DNA of 9,777 bases from Euryarchaeota archaeon UBA602 (GCA_002498455.1 DAHO01000050.1:1-9777), one strand, 5' to 3'; positions 1 to 8,855 are shown, counted from the first letter of the stretch. Notes: generated by a model not told the origin, from the letters alone. Numbers and translations: made by a program.

Positions 1-3000
1 GATACTCAAACATGGTGGGAGGGCGGATACATGGTCCGCTGGAACCACAGCAGTAGCAGCTGGTTGGATTCGATAGAAGCAAGTGGACAGGTTGAACGAG
101 TCAATGCTCGATTCGCAGGTGATTGTGATCCTACGCCAACCAATTGCCACCTCTATGCCGCTTACGGCGACACTCCACTTCACCAAGTCGACATGAACGG
201 TAACCTAGTTCGCTCATGGGATAATTCTCTCATTGAAGGCCCCATCCGTGGTATTGTTACTTGGGACGGCACCGTACTGTTTGGTACTGAAGATGGCGTG
301 GCTCGATACAACTACTCCAGCAATACTTGGCTGTCTGAATGGACTGAAAACAGCGGCCTCCCCAACAATGTTGAAGACGCAGTATACTCAATGGAAGTCA
401 TTGGGGACGATCTTTGGGTTTCAACCATGTCAACCAGTGGCTGGAATCGTAATTCGAAGCTTTTGCAGTTGAACGGAACTTCAGGCCAGTGGACCGTTCA
501 CGATGTTGGTAGTGGACAGATTCCAGAAGGGTATGGAGCAGATTTCGGGATTTGTGATGACATCGTCCACGTCGCATTGAACCGATGGGCCCAGTGGGGC
601 TCTCAAGGCGGCGTTGCACGCTACGATCTCAATTCTGGGAACTGGTTATCCGATTGGAACCAAGGACAAAATGGGCTACCACACAATAATCCGGTAGCCA
701 TCACTTGTGACGAAGCTTACGACATCGTATACATCGGATTCGAAGAAGACGATGGCTCAATCGCTCGCTATGATTATGTCAACCTCCGATTCTTGGCTGA
801 ATTGGATGAAGACGATAACACGGTGAGTGAACCAGTCTTCCCGGGCGCCATGTATCACTATGGGGCAGGGTTGTTGGTTGGCCATTATGACGGAGGAGGC
901 ATTACTCAAATTGCGACAACTGGTCCCGCTGTAACTCGGATTATTCCCTTCTCACAAGGTGACGAAGCGACCAGTATTGTCCCTGTTCCAGGTGGCCAAG
1001 CCTACGAGTTTGCCATTGGTCGTGCAGGTGGATCCAGTGGATACAACCGCGTGGACAACCTTGATTCAAACGGAATTTTCCCGGGTGCTTGGGACAATCT
1101 CGCCATCATGTCAACAGGTAGGATTGCGGAGTTCACAGGCAATTCAACTCACATTTGGGCGGCTCCGATTGACGATTACTTCTCCACATACGGTTCTGCA
1201 ATTCTTGAAGGAGAGTACCAAGCCAATGGTAGCATTGAATGGAGCCGAGCATGGAATCTCAATGCTGAATTGGTCAATGAAATGACGTTAGATGGCGATA
1301 TTTTGTGGGTCTCTACAGCCGGATTGGGGTTGTGGGAAATCAATCTGACAACAGGCGCATTCACACCCACAGGCTTCCCACTGCATGGTCAAATGGACGG
1401 TTTGGCTTGGTATGGTAACGACTTGGTCGTTGGCCTCATGGGAACGCCTGGTACAGCGGCTGGTGTCCAAAGATACGACACTGCTACAGGTCAGTGGGGC
1501 GCAGGAAAGATTGCAGCAGGACTGCCTAGCAACTTTGTTCGAGACTTCGAAAAAATTGGCGACTTGGTCTACATTGGTACGCTTGCTGGAATTGGAATTT
1601 GGAACCTCACTGCAGATGATTGGGAAGACCCAATGACAACAGCAGATGGCCTACCTTCTCCATTCATCGAGGAGCTCGATTCTGAAAATGGAATACTCAT
1701 CATCGGTACACCTTCGGGATTAATGTCGTACGAACCCGGAGTTGGACTCGGACAAATGTATGGTAGAAGTCAAGGTCTGGTCGGCGATTCAGTCGATGGT
1801 ATTGCCAAGATCACAGATCCATCTACGGGACAAGTAACAATGTTTGTCAGCCACAATGGAGAAGGTCCAACAAGACCCGGATTTAGTGAAGTCAATCCAC
1901 AGACTCAATCCACACAACCAGGTCTTGGTTATTCGATTCAGGATACAACTCTCATCGACGTGTTACCGAGCAATACCGTAACTGCACTGACTAGCGATTG
2001 GTGGGGCGTTCACATCGCGACAGACGAAGGCCCTATGATGCACTGGAATGGAAGCAATAGCGAAATGGAACAAGGTGCACCCAGCTCAGCCTTTGCTGAT
2101 TGGCCGGTTAGACAAATGTCGAGTGACGGACAAACCTTGCTTGCACTTTCCAACTTCGGCGTTGACAGAATCGACCCCTCCAGTTCCCTACATCCCTCTA
2201 TCCGATTGGTAACTTACGCCAATTTGGAGAGCACAGTCATCACACAAAGTGGTGCATACGTTGTTGGTAGCGACGGTCTACATATTTGGGGTCCAGCGCC
2301 AGCATTCGTGCAAAAGGACCGAGATAGCATTCTCCGTGCTGAACCATTGATGGTCAACTTTGGCGGCGACAGCTTTGACGTCACGGCCCAAGCTCGACCT
2401 GGAAACTCCATCGTTTTGGTGAATGCTACCAATCCAGTCGTGCTACCGATGTTTGGAACCTCTGGGCCTGGAAATATTCCGATGACTCAAGATATGCTCA
2501 CGCTCTCTAGTCCCGTTGCCGGGGCTGCGACTTGGGTCTCCAGTACACGTCTGAATTACACCGGAACTTGGGACCTCGCTGGATTGGATTCCAATCTCGA
2601 AAGTATCGTTCAGAATGCCATCCTGAACAGTGTTCTCACAACCGCGGGTCGCAGTTTGCACTTGCAATTGCAAAGTCCAAGCAACGGTTCAATCGAAGTA
2701 CGCTTAACCTATGATTGGGTTCGCAGTGAATCGCCTTCAGAGATGGTCGACTTGTTCGATCGACCAAATGACGGCGGAGGGATTTTGACAGCTCAATGGA
2801 CGGTCACACAGGATCATTCATTCTCGGCGTACCGAATCTATCTGCGTGCTGATAGCAATTGGACAACGCCTCCAACCGCCGCCGAACTCCAGACTCAAAC
2901 ATGGGATGCAAGATTGCCAGATTGGCAACGTGTGACAGCCGAACTCAATTCATACAACGGGCAGCCGTTGGTCGATGGTACACCTTACTGGGCCGTAATT

Positions 3001-5403
3001 GTCATTGAATATCCCGACGGTAGCATTGGTGAACCAAGCCAACCGATCGGTCCCGCAACGCCCACGAATGAAGTCCCTGCGCCACCGGCTTGGGCTTCCG
3101 GAGGCCCCGTCCCCTATGACGAGGGCGGTCAAGATGGAGATCTGTTCATTGAATGGGCACCTTGCACCGAACTCGATGCAAGCGTCACACGATTCTGGCC
3201 TTCGCACCAGCCCATCAATGGTAATCCAATGGGCCTTCCACGAAGCTTTGAGTTGGCCCATGACGCCGGAAACAACACGACAATCAGTCCACCTAACGGT
3301 GCTGGCCATCCATTCTGGGTTGCCTTCACGTGTGTCGATGAGAGTGGTCAGCATGACCCCGAAAATGCGACCATCATTGGACCAATCGTACCAACTGGCG
3401 GTATCGATGATGGCACTGCCCCATTGCCAATCGAGGATATCGACGCATGGGATACACCCGACGATGAAGGAGGACGCATCAATGTCAGTTGGACTGCCAA
3501 TTTAGAGGAAGATTGTTCTTGGTACACCATCTATGCGACACCAGTTGTCTCCGATACACCCCCTGCTTGGGCAGATGATGCGGGGATTGCGCGAGTTGTT
3601 GTCCCTTGTCAAAACCGAAATTCTGAACTGTTCACCATTGAGGTGATTATGGACGAAATTGCAGGCGAACCGTTGACCGATTTGGTACCTTACTGGATTA
3701 CTGTTGTTGCTTCTGATAATTGGGGCAATGCTGATCATTGGAATGTCACATGGGTCGAGGCTTTCAGTGTCCAGAATACAATTGGTGTTGACCCGCCCGC
3801 ACGCGTAGCGGATTTGCAGGCTTGGGATCATTCAGGTGATGATGGAACGGCCGTCGACGTTCAATGGGCACCAAGTACCGTCAACGATTTCGATTTCTAT
3901 GTGGTGTGGGCCAGCGAACACCCACTCGACAATGTCGCATTCAAGTGGATGGAGTGTGAAGAAAACCCAGCCTCATGTGGGTTGTTGGTCATTAATCAAC
4001 AGCGCCAGTCTTGGAATGGTCCGATGAATATCGTACTCGAATCTGCCCTTTACGGTGGCAATTCATTGGAGGAATCTACTGCATCTGATATCATCCCCAA
4101 CCAACCAATTTGGGTCACAGTCACGATCCACGACGTGAAGGGCAATGCATTCCTGACCAATCTAAACAATCACATGGTTCTCGTGACGCCCATTGACAAT
4201 TCAGGAGATGTCATCGCGCCAGATCGATTGGCAGCACCTCTAGTAGTGGACCGACCAAACGATTCAGGAGATGCGTTGTTGGTCTCGTTTGACGAAAGTG
4301 ATGCCAGTGACTTGGATCAATACGAAATCTATGCGGATACGATTCCATTCACTGATGTAGGTTCGCGAACCCCGGCCATGATTGTAGAGCGAGACGGCTC
4401 CGCTCCAGACCAACCTGGTGGACCAAATTCTGATGGTCGGCCAGGTGGTGGACGCCAAGCAGATGTCTCTGAAGGTTCAATCCAAGACATTGTATTGACA
4501 CGTTTATCCAACGGTCAGAATATCCAGCCAGGAACCATGATTTGGGTTGCAGTCGTTCCTATAGACAGTTCAGGAAACGCATGGACTTCAGAACTCAATG
4601 TCGCAACAGCTACTCCAATTGATGATAGTCAAACAGATCCGGGGTTGCACCTTCCTGAAATATCAGGGATCAGCGCAAGTTGGAATGAAGACCGCGATGA
4701 AATCACAGTAGAATGGACCCAATCAAATGATCCAAAAGTGGTTGGTTACATCGTCCACTTGAACCCCGAATTCTACGAAGATGTACGTCTGGCATTTTAC
4801 GAATTTGATATGGTTCAGGGGACCCGTACAACGGTATCGCCAATGCCTTTACCCACAGAAGATAGAAACAATCCCGCTGCGTTCGATGTCAACGGTACAT
4901 GGTATGTGTCAGTGGTCGCCTATGACGGTGAGGTTACCCGATTCGGAGTGGTTCCGGTTGTGGTTGAAGATTGGACACCAGGCAATGACAATACGGAAGT
5001 TGAGATTGATGAGGAAGGATCAGGTGAGTGGTGGGACAATCTCAGCGCCATGGAAGTCGCACTGATTGCGCTGCTCACTGCAATGATCCTCTTACTTTCA
5101 ATGGTAATTATCGGGCGCATGCGAAAATCCGACTACAATCCACTCGATTACGCTACACCCAATTGGGAATTACAGAATGAGGATTGGAGCGACGATTCTT
5201 ACGCTACACCAATGGCACCCGAGGTCGACTTTGGTGAGACACTGATGCCTGCAGCCGACTCCATTCGAACTACGAGCATGCCTGCACCAGCTCCTCAAAA
5301 TAACGTGCCCATGGATGATTTGGAATCCTTAGCCGGAGACCTACTCGATGCGCCAATGAACACGAAATCGGATGATCCATTCAACCTCGATGACCTTCTG
5401 TGA
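1..5403 (+). CDS. Giant surface-anchored beta-propeller / fibronectin-III-like protein (5' partial)
   Basis: The reading frame is open from base 1, so the true start and any signal peptide lie upstream; 1800 residues are visible (numbered here from base 1). Residues ~10-767 look like beta-propeller blades of the two-component-regulator type: W-rich repeats such as ARYNYSSNTW (101) and ARYDLNSGNW (206), and GLP turn motifs near 119, 225, 507 and 550. Residues ~770-915 form a beta-rich domain I do not recognise. Six fibronectin-III-like modules follow, starting near 920, 1024, 1148, 1271, 1417 and 1555, several with a DxPxDxGG...V.W opening. An acidic linker leads to one membrane helix (1684-1705), then RMRK and an acidic ~95-residue tail, which implies the bulk is outside and the C-terminus inside. 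Sparse cysteines, often two per module, fit extracytoplasmic disulfides. No catalytic site is evident. Role is inferred: adhesion, ligand sensing or polymer binding. The architecture is clear; the function is not. Confidence 0.85.
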   Translation, partial: DTQTWWEGGYMVRWNHSSSSWLDSIEASGQVERVNARFAGDCDPTPTNCHLYAAYGDTPLHQVDMNGNLVRSWDNSLIEGPIRGIVTWDGTVLFGTEDGVARYNYSSNTWLSEWTENSGLPNNVEDAVYSMEVIGDDLWVSTMSTSGWNRNSKLLQLNGTSGQWTVHDVGSGQIPEGYGADFGICDDIVHVALNRWAQWGSQGGVARYDLNSGNWLSDWNQGQNGLPHNNPVAITCDEAYDIVYIGFEEDDGSIARYDYVNLRFLAELDEDDNTVSEPVFPGAMYHYGAGLLVGHYDGGGITQIATTGPAVTRIIPFSQGDEATSIVPVPGGQAYEFAIGRAGGSSGYNRVDNLDSNGIFPGAWDNLAIMSTGRIAEFTGNSTHIWAAPIDDYFSTYGSAILEGEYQANGSIEWSRAWNLNAELVNEMTLDGDILWVSTAGLGLWEINLTTGAFTPTGFPLHGQMDGLAWYGNDLVVGLMGTPGTAAGVQRYDTATGQWGAGKIAAGLPSNFVRDFEKIGDLVYIGTLAGIGIWNLTADDWEDPMTTADGLPSPFIEELDSENGILIIGTPSGLMSYEPGVGLGQMYGRSQGLVGDSVDGIAKITDPSTGQVTMFVSHNGEGPTRPGFSEVNPQTQSTQPGLGYSIQDTTLIDVLPSNTVTALTSDWWGVHIATDEGPMMHWNGSNSEMEQGAPSSAFADWPVRQMSSDGQTLLALSNFGVDRIDPSSSLHPSIRLVTYANLESTVITQSGAYVVGSDGLHIWGPAPAFVQKDRDSILRAEPLMVNFGGDSFDVTAQARPGNSIVLVNATNPVVLPMFGTSGPGNIPMTQDMLTLSSPVAGAATWVSSTRLNYTGTWDLAGLDSNLESIVQNAILNSVLTTAGRSLHLQLQSPSNGSIEVRLTYDWVRSESPSEMVDLFDRPNDGGGILTAQWTVTQDHSFSAYRIYLRADSNWTTPPTAAELQTQTWDARLPDWQRVTAELNSYNGQPLVDGTPYWAVIVIEYPDGSIGEPSQPIGPATPTNEVPAPPAWASGGPVPYDEGGQDGDLFIEWAPCTELDASVTRFWPSHQPINGNPMGLPRSFELAHDAGNNTTISPPNGAGHPFWVAFTCVDESGQHDPENATIIGPIVPTGGIDDGTAPLPIEDIDAWDTPDDEGGRINVSWTANLEEDCSWYTIYATPVVSDTPPAWADDAGIARVVVPCQNRNSELFTIEVIMDEIAGEPLTDLVPYWITVVASDNWGNADHWNVTWVEAFSVQNTIGVDPPARVADLQAWDHSGDDGTAVDVQWAPSTVNDFDFYVVWASEHPLDNVAFKWMECEENPASCGLLVINQQRQSWNGPMNIVLESALYGGNSLEESTASDIIPNQPIWVTVTIHDVKGNAFLTNLNNHMVLVTPIDNSGDVIAPDRLAAPLVVDRPNDSGDALLVSFDESDASDLDQYEIYADTIPFTDVGSRTPAMIVERDGSAPDQPGGPNSDGRPGGGRQADVSEGSIQDIVLTRLSNGQNIQPGTMIWVAVVPIDSSGNAWTSELNVATATPIDDSQTDPGLHLPEISGISASWNEDRDEITVEWTQSNDPKVVGYIVHLNPEFYEDVRLAFYEFDMVQGTRTTVSPMPLPTEDRNNPAAFDVNGTWYVSVVAYDGEVTRFGVVPVVVEDWTPGNDNTEVEIDEEGSGEWWDNLSAMEVALIALLTAMILLLSMVIIGRMRKSDYNPLDYATPNWELQNEDWSDDSYATPMAPEVDFGETLMPAADSIRTTSMPAPAPQNNVPMDDLESLAGDLLDAPMNTKSDDPFNLDDLL
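5050..5115 (+). other. C-terminal transmembrane helix of the giant surface protein
   Basis: These codons give an uninterrupted 22-residue hydrophobic stretch starting MEVALIALLTAMILLL, preceded by the acidic, Trp-containing GEWWDNLSA and followed at once by RMRK. By the positive-inside rule the following ~95-residue tail is cytoplasmic. It is the only convincing membrane segment in the visible protein. Confidence 0.85.
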
Positions 5404-5439
5404 GCCTTAGGTGTTATTTGAAGCGCAGTAACCCATCCG

Positions 5440-5447
5440 GGGGTGAG
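5440..5447 (+). promoter_or_regulatory. Ribosome binding site deciding the PabC-like start
   Basis: GGGGTGAG lies 4 bases before the ATG at 5452 and matches the archaeal GGTGA/GGAGGTG Shine-Dalgarno type. The in-frame GTG at 5443 sits inside this motif and has no comparable motif of its own upstream, so ATG 5452 is preferred. Confidence 0.5.
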
Positions 5448-5451
5448 GCAC

Positions 5452-6186
5452 ATGGGTGAAGACTCGTCGGTATTCACGACATTGCGTTGGCAAGAAGGCC
5501 ACGTGGCATGGTTGCCTGAACATCTCACTCGTCTACAAAACCATGCCGAGCGATTGGGCATTGCATGGCCGGATGATTTCATTCAACAGCTCCACGCTTC
5601 TCCAATCCAAGGGGTAGGCAACCTTTGCAGAATTCAATTGGGACAGAATGGAGTCATTTCGGTCACACTGCGCCACAGCCATTACGGTCCATCGCCATTA
5701 ACCGCAGCATCCCAAGCAGCTCCACGTTTCTCAGAACAGGTTCAAGGAACGAAACACGGAGAATGGGACGATTATCACGAAGCACGCAAACAATCTATCG
5801 ACAAGGGTGCAGACATTGGTCTATTGGTCCATGATGGAGTGGTTGTAGATGGTGATCGCTGTACACCCATTTTGCTCGATGTCGACGGCGTTGCATTTGC
5901 ACCTGCCCCAGAGGGTGGTGGCGTAGAATCCGTTACGGTTCGCGTATTGAAATCAGCAATTGAAACCGCTGGGATTCCGTTGCGAACCGCACGTCTGACC
6001 GAAAATCTACTCGGAAGGGCTACGGAAGTCATCGTTGTTGGAACCGGGGTAGGTGTTGCTTGGTTAAGCGAGATTGATGGCCAAGCGGTGGGTACCGGTT
6101 CTCCCGGTCCCCTCTTCAACACGTGCCAGGCTGCCTTTGTTCAGGGACTCGCAGAGGCTTGGACTCCGCTGGGGGGAAAACAATGA
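5452..6186 (+). CDS. pabC: Class IV PLP-dependent aminotransferase-fold enzyme, probable 4-amino-4-deoxychorismate lyase (PabC-like)
   Basis: The expected reaction is splitting of 4-amino-4-deoxychorismate into para-aminobenzoate and pyruvate in the cytoplasm, the last PABA step. The 244-residue protein opens with the family pattern SVFTTLRW...LPEHLTRLQNHAERLGI. Lys101 in GTKHGEWDDYHEAR is the likely PLP Schiff-base lysine. The late motif EVIVVGTGVGVAWLSEIDG (192-210) followed by GSPGPL is typical of class IV enzymes. Two motifs are off-consensus: the usual E-G-S-R-S-N segment reads DGDRCT (133-138), and the usual GITR reads GVES (157-160). The next gene, a PabB-PabA fusion, overlaps by four bases, which favours PabC over branched-chain or D-amino-acid aminotransferase. 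A TATA-like TTATTT at 5414-5419 in the 48-base gap could give this unit its own promoter, though this is weak. Family assignment is secure; exact substrate rests on context. Confidence 0.8.
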   Translation: MGEDSSVFTTLRWQEGHVAWLPEHLTRLQNHAERLGIAWPDDFIQQLHASPIQGVGNLCRIQLGQNGVISVTLRHSHYGPSPLTAASQAAPRFSEQVQGTKHGEWDDYHEARKQSIDKGADIGLLVHDGVVVDGDRCTPILLDVDGVAFAPAPEGGGVESVTVRVLKSAIETAGIPLRTARLTENLLGRATEVIVVGTGVGVAWLSEIDGQAVGTGSPGPLFNTCQAAFVQGLAEAWTPLGGKQ

Positions 6187-8420
6187 GAACAGACTTGGCA
6201 GTTCAGACGAGACCCGACTTCTCGCTTGACTTGCAGAGTCACCTCAGGGAAAGTGGACTTTTTTCTTCAGATTTTGGCGCACCAGATGAACTATTGCTTC
6301 ATTCCGGCGGCCCAATCAGCGATCTCTCCAAGCGCAGCTTGATGATGGGCCCAACGACCATGCGATTCATTGTCAGGCAAACCCATGATTCAACACCACT
6401 ACGTCCAAGTTCCCCACTCACCGGAGCCATTGCCCTGCAAGTAAAACCGTCTCCAATGACAATAGAAATTGAGACTTGGGAAAATGGGTGGGTACCTCAG
6501 AATCGTGTGCAGGGCACCGATCTTGCAAGTGCACTGCGTGGCCTAACTGCCTATCTCCCTGAGGCCACTGGGAATTCATTTCAGCCCGGCGGATTGGCAG
6601 GTCTTCTCACCTATGACTTGGTCCAATATACTGAGCCCTTACGTTTGCAACATACGCCTGAACCTGATACTGTTCTGATGATTTTGTATCGCGCTGACAG
6701 ATGGATCGCCCACAACCGTGAAGACTCTACGATTGAAATCAGCTCTTTGATTGAAGATGATCCTTGGGCAGTTGAAGTCTGTCAACAAATTGAGAATGGG
6801 ATTCCTTCTCGTGTTCAACCACCCAATCCACTCCATCGAATTCCTCAAACAGAGAGTGATGCAGAGCATGCTGAGAAGGTTCGCAAGACCCAATCAGCCA
6901 TTCGAGAGGGAGTACTGTACCAACTGAATTATGGACGCACATGGTCGGAGGAAATCGATGACCCGTGGGATGTTTTTCAGCGACTTAATCGAGACAATCC
7001 TGCTCCTTTGTCCGCCTGGCTTCACGCCCCCGATTTACAGGTCGCCATTGCCAGCAGTAGTCCTGAGTTATTGTTGAAACAAGAAGGCAAAACCGTTTCC
7101 ACTCGTCCAATCAAAGGTACCCGCCCTCGCGGTGATGATGATGAACACGACGCCAATCTTCGAGGAGAATTGGTCGGCAGTCGCAAAGAAATTTCCGAGC
7201 ACCTCATGTTGGTCGATTTGGAGCGAAACGACCTCGGACGTATTTGCAAATCCGGGAGCATCCAGTGGAAGCGATGGCGAATTGAATCCTATCCAAATGT
7301 TCAACACATGGTCAGTGAAATCTCAGGTGAACTATGTGATGAAATGGACGGGTTTGATGCTTTGCAGTCAATCTTTCCTGGTGGTAGTATTACCGGTTGT
7401 CCAAAAACTGCAACCATTGCCGCCATCGATGCACTTGAGCAGAAGCCAAGACGTGCATGGACGGGCTCAATTGGTCACATTGACCCTCGAACCCATCAAT
7501 CACAGTGGAACATTCTCATCCGAACATTGGAAGCCCATCAACGGGATGATTCGTGGCACGCGACAGTTCAAGCTGGAGGGGGTCTCGTCATCGGTTCAGA
7601 TCCATTTAATGAGGTTGAGGAAGCCAAATGGAAAGCACAAGCAATTTGCAAGGCTGCATGGGACCATTGCCCCGCTTCCCAAACCACCCATTCTCCACGG
7701 GGTTCAAACTCGGTGAGCATTCACCCAATCCCACCTGTGACCCACTCAATTCAGCGTTTGATTGAGAGTCAGTGTACAGATTTGGTTCCACCCACCAAGC
7801 CGTTTGTGGCCGACCCTATTCGCTGGCAACCGGGCCTTTGTTTGCCCAAGCCAACCTCTCCTCGTGTATTGTTTGTCGATAATCTCGATTCTTTTTCTTG
7901 GAACATTATCCATGCATTTTCTACCCTTGGAGCCCAAGTAGTCATCGTTCCGGGTCGATTAAATTCAACCAAATCCGAGCAACTCATTGTCGATTTGAAA
8001 CCGACCCATATCGTTCTAGGTCCGGGGCCAGGCCGACCTGAACAATCTCCAATTACGATGCAATTCGCTAAATCAGCACTACGAGAAGAAACGGTCCCTC
8101 TGTTGGGTATTTGCCTTGGTCACCAAGCATTGGGACTTGCTGCCGGATGGACACTGTCTCCCTCTGAGTATGGTGCAGTTCATGGAGTTCCAGACGGTAT
8201 TCAGAGTGAAGAATCATTGCAAATCATGACGCGATATCACAGCTTGGCATTGACAGCGACCAACGAAATTCTCACGATTACAGCCACAGATTCTGCCACA
8301 AACAGATTGATCATGGCGATTCAACATCCGAAATGGCCCATATGGGGAGTGCAGTATCATCCTGAATCAGCCGGTTCGGTTGGCGGCGTTTCGATATTGG
8401 CCGACTTCCTTTCTCAGTAG
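6183..8420 (+). CDS. pabBA: Fused aminodeoxychorismate synthase, PabB (N-terminal) - PabA glutamine amidotransferase (C-terminal)
   Basis: Predicted to make 4-amino-4-deoxychorismate from chorismate and glutamine. The protein has 745 residues. Residues ~1-225 are the component-I N-terminal region (GLLTYDLVQYTEPL near 139). Residues ~230-495 are the chorismate-binding domain: PIKGTRPRG with Lys311, DLERNDLGR, YPNVQHMVS (370), FPGGSITGCPK (398-408), WTGSIGHID and GGGLVIGSDPFNEVEEAKWKA. The Lys in PIKGT is the mark of PabB; anthranilate synthases usually have Ala there. After a ~60-residue linker comes a class I glutaminase (from ~561): DNLDSFSWN, GPGPGRP, GICLGHQA with nucleophile Cys644, AVHG, and VQYHPES with His726 and Glu728. 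All catalytic residues are present. The start is ATG 6183, overlapping the upstream stop as ATGA with a G-run just before it; an upstream in-frame ATG at 6123 would overlap pabC by 64 bases and is less likely. Anthranilate synthase (TrpEG) is the main alternative. Confidence 0.88.
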   Translation: MRTDLAVQTRPDFSLDLQSHLRESGLFSSDFGAPDELLLHSGGPISDLSKRSLMMGPTTMRFIVRQTHDSTPLRPSSPLTGAIALQVKPSPMTIEIETWENGWVPQNRVQGTDLASALRGLTAYLPEATGNSFQPGGLAGLLTYDLVQYTEPLRLQHTPEPDTVLMILYRADRWIAHNREDSTIEISSLIEDDPWAVEVCQQIENGIPSRVQPPNPLHRIPQTESDAEHAEKVRKTQSAIREGVLYQLNYGRTWSEEIDDPWDVFQRLNRDNPAPLSAWLHAPDLQVAIASSSPELLLKQEGKTVSTRPIKGTRPRGDDDEHDANLRGELVGSRKEISEHLMLVDLERNDLGRICKSGSIQWKRWRIESYPNVQHMVSEISGELCDEMDGFDALQSIFPGGSITGCPKTATIAAIDALEQKPRRAWTGSIGHIDPRTHQSQWNILIRTLEAHQRDDSWHATVQAGGGLVIGSDPFNEVEEAKWKAQAICKAAWDHCPASQTTHSPRGSNSVSIHPIPPVTHSIQRLIESQCTDLVPPTKPFVADPIRWQPGLCLPKPTSPRVLFVDNLDSFSWNIIHAFSTLGAQVVIVPGRLNSTKSEQLIVDLKPTHIVLGPGPGRPEQSPITMQFAKSALREETVPLLGICLGHQALGLAAGWTLSPSEYGAVHGVPDGIQSEESLQIMTRYHSLALTATNEILTITATDSATNRLIMAIQHPKWPIWGVQYHPESAGSVGGVSILADFLSQ

Positions 8421-8462
8421 AACTGCGAAGCGTTCAAGATATGCCCCCAACTCGAGAAGGGT

Positions 8463-8825
8463 ATGGCCACTTGTCGATTGTGCAAAGGTCAGTATCCAAA
8501 CGACCAATTCATTGATGGAAACGGTCCTCGATACTTGGTCTGTGTCCGTTGCGCAGTGGATGAAGGATACCTTCCTGCTGAGGAAGTTCCGGGTTACTAT
8601 GACGACCGAATCGCGAAGGCACGAATGTCCCTTTTCGCTCGTCGATACGGCCCGTTCTTCTGGGTAACTGCCGGATGGATTGTTTGGGGTTTGTTCTTCC
8701 AAGGTCTTGAACTCTGGAGTAACTTGATTTTGATCACACTATTGTTATCCACCTTGACCGTCCCCTTACTCTTTTTCTTGAGAACTGCAAGATTCAAGGC
8801 TCAATTGAGACAACTCACGCCTTAG
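8463..8825 (+). CDS. Small zinc-ribbon protein with two transmembrane helices, function unknown
   Basis: The 120-residue protein begins with two CxxC knuckles, Cys4/Cys7 and Cys27/Cys30, spaced as in a zinc ribbon. A short polar region (31-62) contains an RRYG basic patch. Two hydrophobic segments follow (~64-82, rich in Trp/Phe, and ~87-106), and a basic tail (RTARFKAQLRQ). Such a layout suggests a cytoplasmic metal-binding head on a membrane hairpin. I do not recognise the family and assign no function. It starts 42 bases after the PabB-PabA stop on the same strand and may be co-transcribed; AGAAGGG lies immediately before the ATG, closer than an ideal ribosome binding site. Base composition resembles its neighbours. 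It is likely a real gene because both the Cys pairs and the hydrophobic segments are coherent in this frame. Confidence 0.75.
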   Translation: MATCRLCKGQYPNDQFIDGNGPRYLVCVRCAVDEGYLPAEEVPGYYDDRIAKARMSLFARRYGPFFWVTAGWIVWGLFFQGLELWSNLILITLLLSTLTVPLLFFLRTARFKAQLRQLTP

Positions 8826-8855
8826 ACACCCTTGGGTTGATTGAGGCACTCAGTC

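Noticed and set aside
2950..3354. Minus-strand open frame of 134 codons inside the giant surface gene
   Set aside because: It lies wholly within a clearly coding forward frame and its product shows no recognisable domain.
2999..3505. Plus-strand frame-shifted open frame of 168 codons inside the giant surface gene
   Set aside because: The overlapping main frame carries the FN3-like modules without a break; this one has no motif of its own and no sign of a frameshift joining them.
5443..5445. GTG start for the PabC-like gene
   Set aside because: It lies within the ribosome binding site of the ATG at 5452 and lacks a good one of its own.
6123..6182. Upstream in-frame ATG for the PabB-PabA fusion
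   Set aside because: It would add 20 residues unlike any PabB N-terminus and overlap the lyase gene by 64 bases; the ATGA overlap at 6183 is the usual coupled arrangement.
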